In this document: positions 16,176 through 17,185 of the stretch, piece by piece
How positions within the stretch are numbered: the first letter of the stretch is position 1
Layout of the letters: the number at the start of each line of letters is the position of its first letter
Source: JAFDZV01 sp966128725
Lineage (GTDB): Bacteria > Bacteroidota > Ignavibacteria > OLB7
DNA length: 17,185 bases
Assembly (NCBI GenBank): GCA_966128725.1
Contig: CBHYLN010000112.1
Span: forward strand, 1 to 17,185
Direction: 5' to 3'
The notes under the pieces: model-generated
What the model was told of the DNA's origin: nothing
The model's database searches: none
What the model saw: the letters and a program-made list of their open reading frames with translations, nothing else
Program-made: the position numbers and the translations under genes

Positions 16176-17185
16176 ATGCGAGCACTCCATACAGCCGTGG
16201 TCCTTGCGGCCACGATAATCTTCTCGGCCGGGATATCGGTTGCGCAGGTGCTGCCCGGTATCGACGTCCTGGTCCGTCGTGGCTTCGAGGGGCTGGAGGG
16301 GAAGCGTATCGGGCTGGTGATCAACCAGACCTCGGTTCGCAGGGACGTACGCCACTCCACGCTGGATGCGTTTCGCGCCGCCCGCAACTGCAGGCTGGTT
16401 GCGCTGTACGCGCCGGAGCACGGGCTGGATGCGTCCTCGGCGGCCGGCGAGCACGTGGGCGACCAGACCGATCGCCGCACGGGCCTTCCGGTGTATTCGC
16501 TGTATGGCGCCACACGAAAGCCCACGCCGGCCATGTTGCGCGACGTGGATGTGATGGTGTACGATATTCAGGATATCGGCGTTCGCAGCTACACCTACAT
16601 CTCCACCATGATCAACGTGATGGAGGCCTGCGCCGAAGCCGGCAAGCCCTTTGTGGTGCTCGACCGTCCGGACCCCATCGGCGGCGATGTTATCGATGGC
16701 CCGGTGCTGGACACTGTATTCCGTTCCTTCGTGGGCATCGTGTCGGTTCCGTATGTGTACGGGCTTACGCCCGGCGAGCTTGCAACCATGGCCAACGGCG
16801 AAGGATGGCTCTCCGGAGGGCGGCGTTGTGATCTGCGTGTGGTGCGCATGCGAGGCTGGCGGCGATCGATGACATGGCAGGAAACAGGGCTTACGTGGAT
16901 ACCAACCTCGCCGCATGTGCCCACGCCCGAGGCCGCTTTTGCCTATGCGGCAACCGGGGCGCTGGGGGAGCTTGGCGTGGCAAGCATCGGCATCGGATAC
17001 ACGTTGCCGTTTCAGCTTGTGGGTGCGCCGTGGGCCAATGGGGATTCGCTTGCCGCGAGCCTGAACGCCCGCATGCTGCCCGGGTTGTACTTCCGGCCAA
17101 CGGCTTACAAACCATTCTACGGAATGGCCAGCGGCACAACCTGCTACGGGGTGCACATGATACGCACCGGCGAGCGGACCCTGCC
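16176..17185 (+). CDS. DUF1343 / NamZ-like exo-beta-N-acetylmuramidase (partial)
   Basis: The frame runs off the window after 336 codons; family members are usually about 400 residues or more, so the end is missing. Residues 1-24 form a Sec signal peptide (cleavage near VAQ|VLPG), placing the enzyme in the periplasm or outside. Family signatures are clear: GKRIGLVINQTS (42-53), ALYAPEHG with E81 and H82, the TGLPVYSLYG stretch (102-111), DIQDIGVRSYTY (130-141), and VLDRPDPIGG (161-170) followed by GPVLD. DUF1343 proteins include NamZ (family GH171), which releases terminal MurNAc from peptidoglycan fragments during cell-wall recycling or scavenging. I chose the ATG at 16176 because it gives a clean signal peptide, with GGA eight bases before it. 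An in-frame ATG at 16128 adds 16 residues that weaken the signal. Confidence 0.9.
   Translation, partial: MRALHTAVVLAATIIFSAGISVAQVLPGIDVLVRRGFEGLEGKRIGLVINQTSVRRDVRHSTLDAFRAARNCRLVALYAPEHGLDASSAAGEHVGDQTDRRTGLPVYSLYGATRKPTPAMLRDVDVMVYDIQDIGVRSYTYISTMINVMEACAEAGKPFVVLDRPDPIGGDVIDGPVLDTVFRSFVGIVSVPYVYGLTPGELATMANGEGWLSGGRRCDLRVVRMRGWRRSMTWQETGLTWIPTSPHVPTPEAAFAYAATGALGELGVASIGIGYTLPFQLVGAPWANGDSLAASLNARMLPGLYFRPTAYKPFYGMASGTTCYGVHMIRTGERTL

Noticed and set aside
14741..16534. A 597-residue open frame on the minus strand
   Set aside because: It crosses the lipoprotein, HAD and NamZ-like genes in the wrong frame or strand. The composition is Arg/His/Pro-rich and no motif is visible.

Overview
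The window reads as chromosomal, gene-dense, GC-rich DNA from a Gram-negative bacterium of the Bacteroidota/Chlorobi (FCB) superphylum. The main evidence is a secreted protein with a C-terminal type IX secretion sorting domain at the left edge. A DUF1343/NamZ-type protein, weak Shine-Dalgarno sequences and two matches to the Bacteroidota-type -7 element (TAnnTTTG) agree with this. High GC plus Rieske and cytochrome-porin genes would suit a Kapabacteria- or Ignavibacteria-like lineage, but that placement is inference. I see no rRNA, tRNA, CRISPR array, insertion sequence or phage gene.

Layout. 1-1724 (-): T9SS-secreted repeat protein, cut by the window edge. 1725-2430: about 700 bases with no convincing gene. 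2431-4422 (-): thrS, preceded by a leader with two competing RNA structures. 4688-6007 (+): MFS transporter. 6092-8370 (+): two tandem paralogous Tat-exported Rieske proteins, then an outer-membrane barrel with one N-terminal c-type heme site, the last two genes overlapping by 4 bases. 8371-8881: convergent gap with hairpins. 8882-11577 (-): MCE/Mla lipid-transport operon in the order permease, ATPase, MCE protein. 11578-11823: divergent gap rich in inverted repeats. 11824-13167 (+): class V PLP enzyme of the cysteine-desulfurase type, followed by a strong hairpin terminator. 13475-14569 (+): ychF. 14644-15321 (-): Pro/Ala-rich lipoprotein with an NTF2-like C-terminal region. 15404-16090 (+): HAD phosphatase. 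16176-17185 (+): DUF1343/NamZ-like exo-muramidase, cut by the window edge.

How the genes may work together. Much of the window concerns the cell envelope: T9SS export, Mla phospholipid traffic, a lipoprotein, peptidoglycan-fragment processing and an electron-transfer module. The most unusual part is the Rieske-Rieske-cytochrome-porin cluster. It contains no cytochrome b or other bc1 subunit, and its last gene has the general plan of Cyc2-type fused cytochrome-porins (one CxxCH heme site directly after the signal peptide, then a barrel). It could carry electrons between the outer membrane and the periplasm, but no partner or substrate can be read from the sequence.
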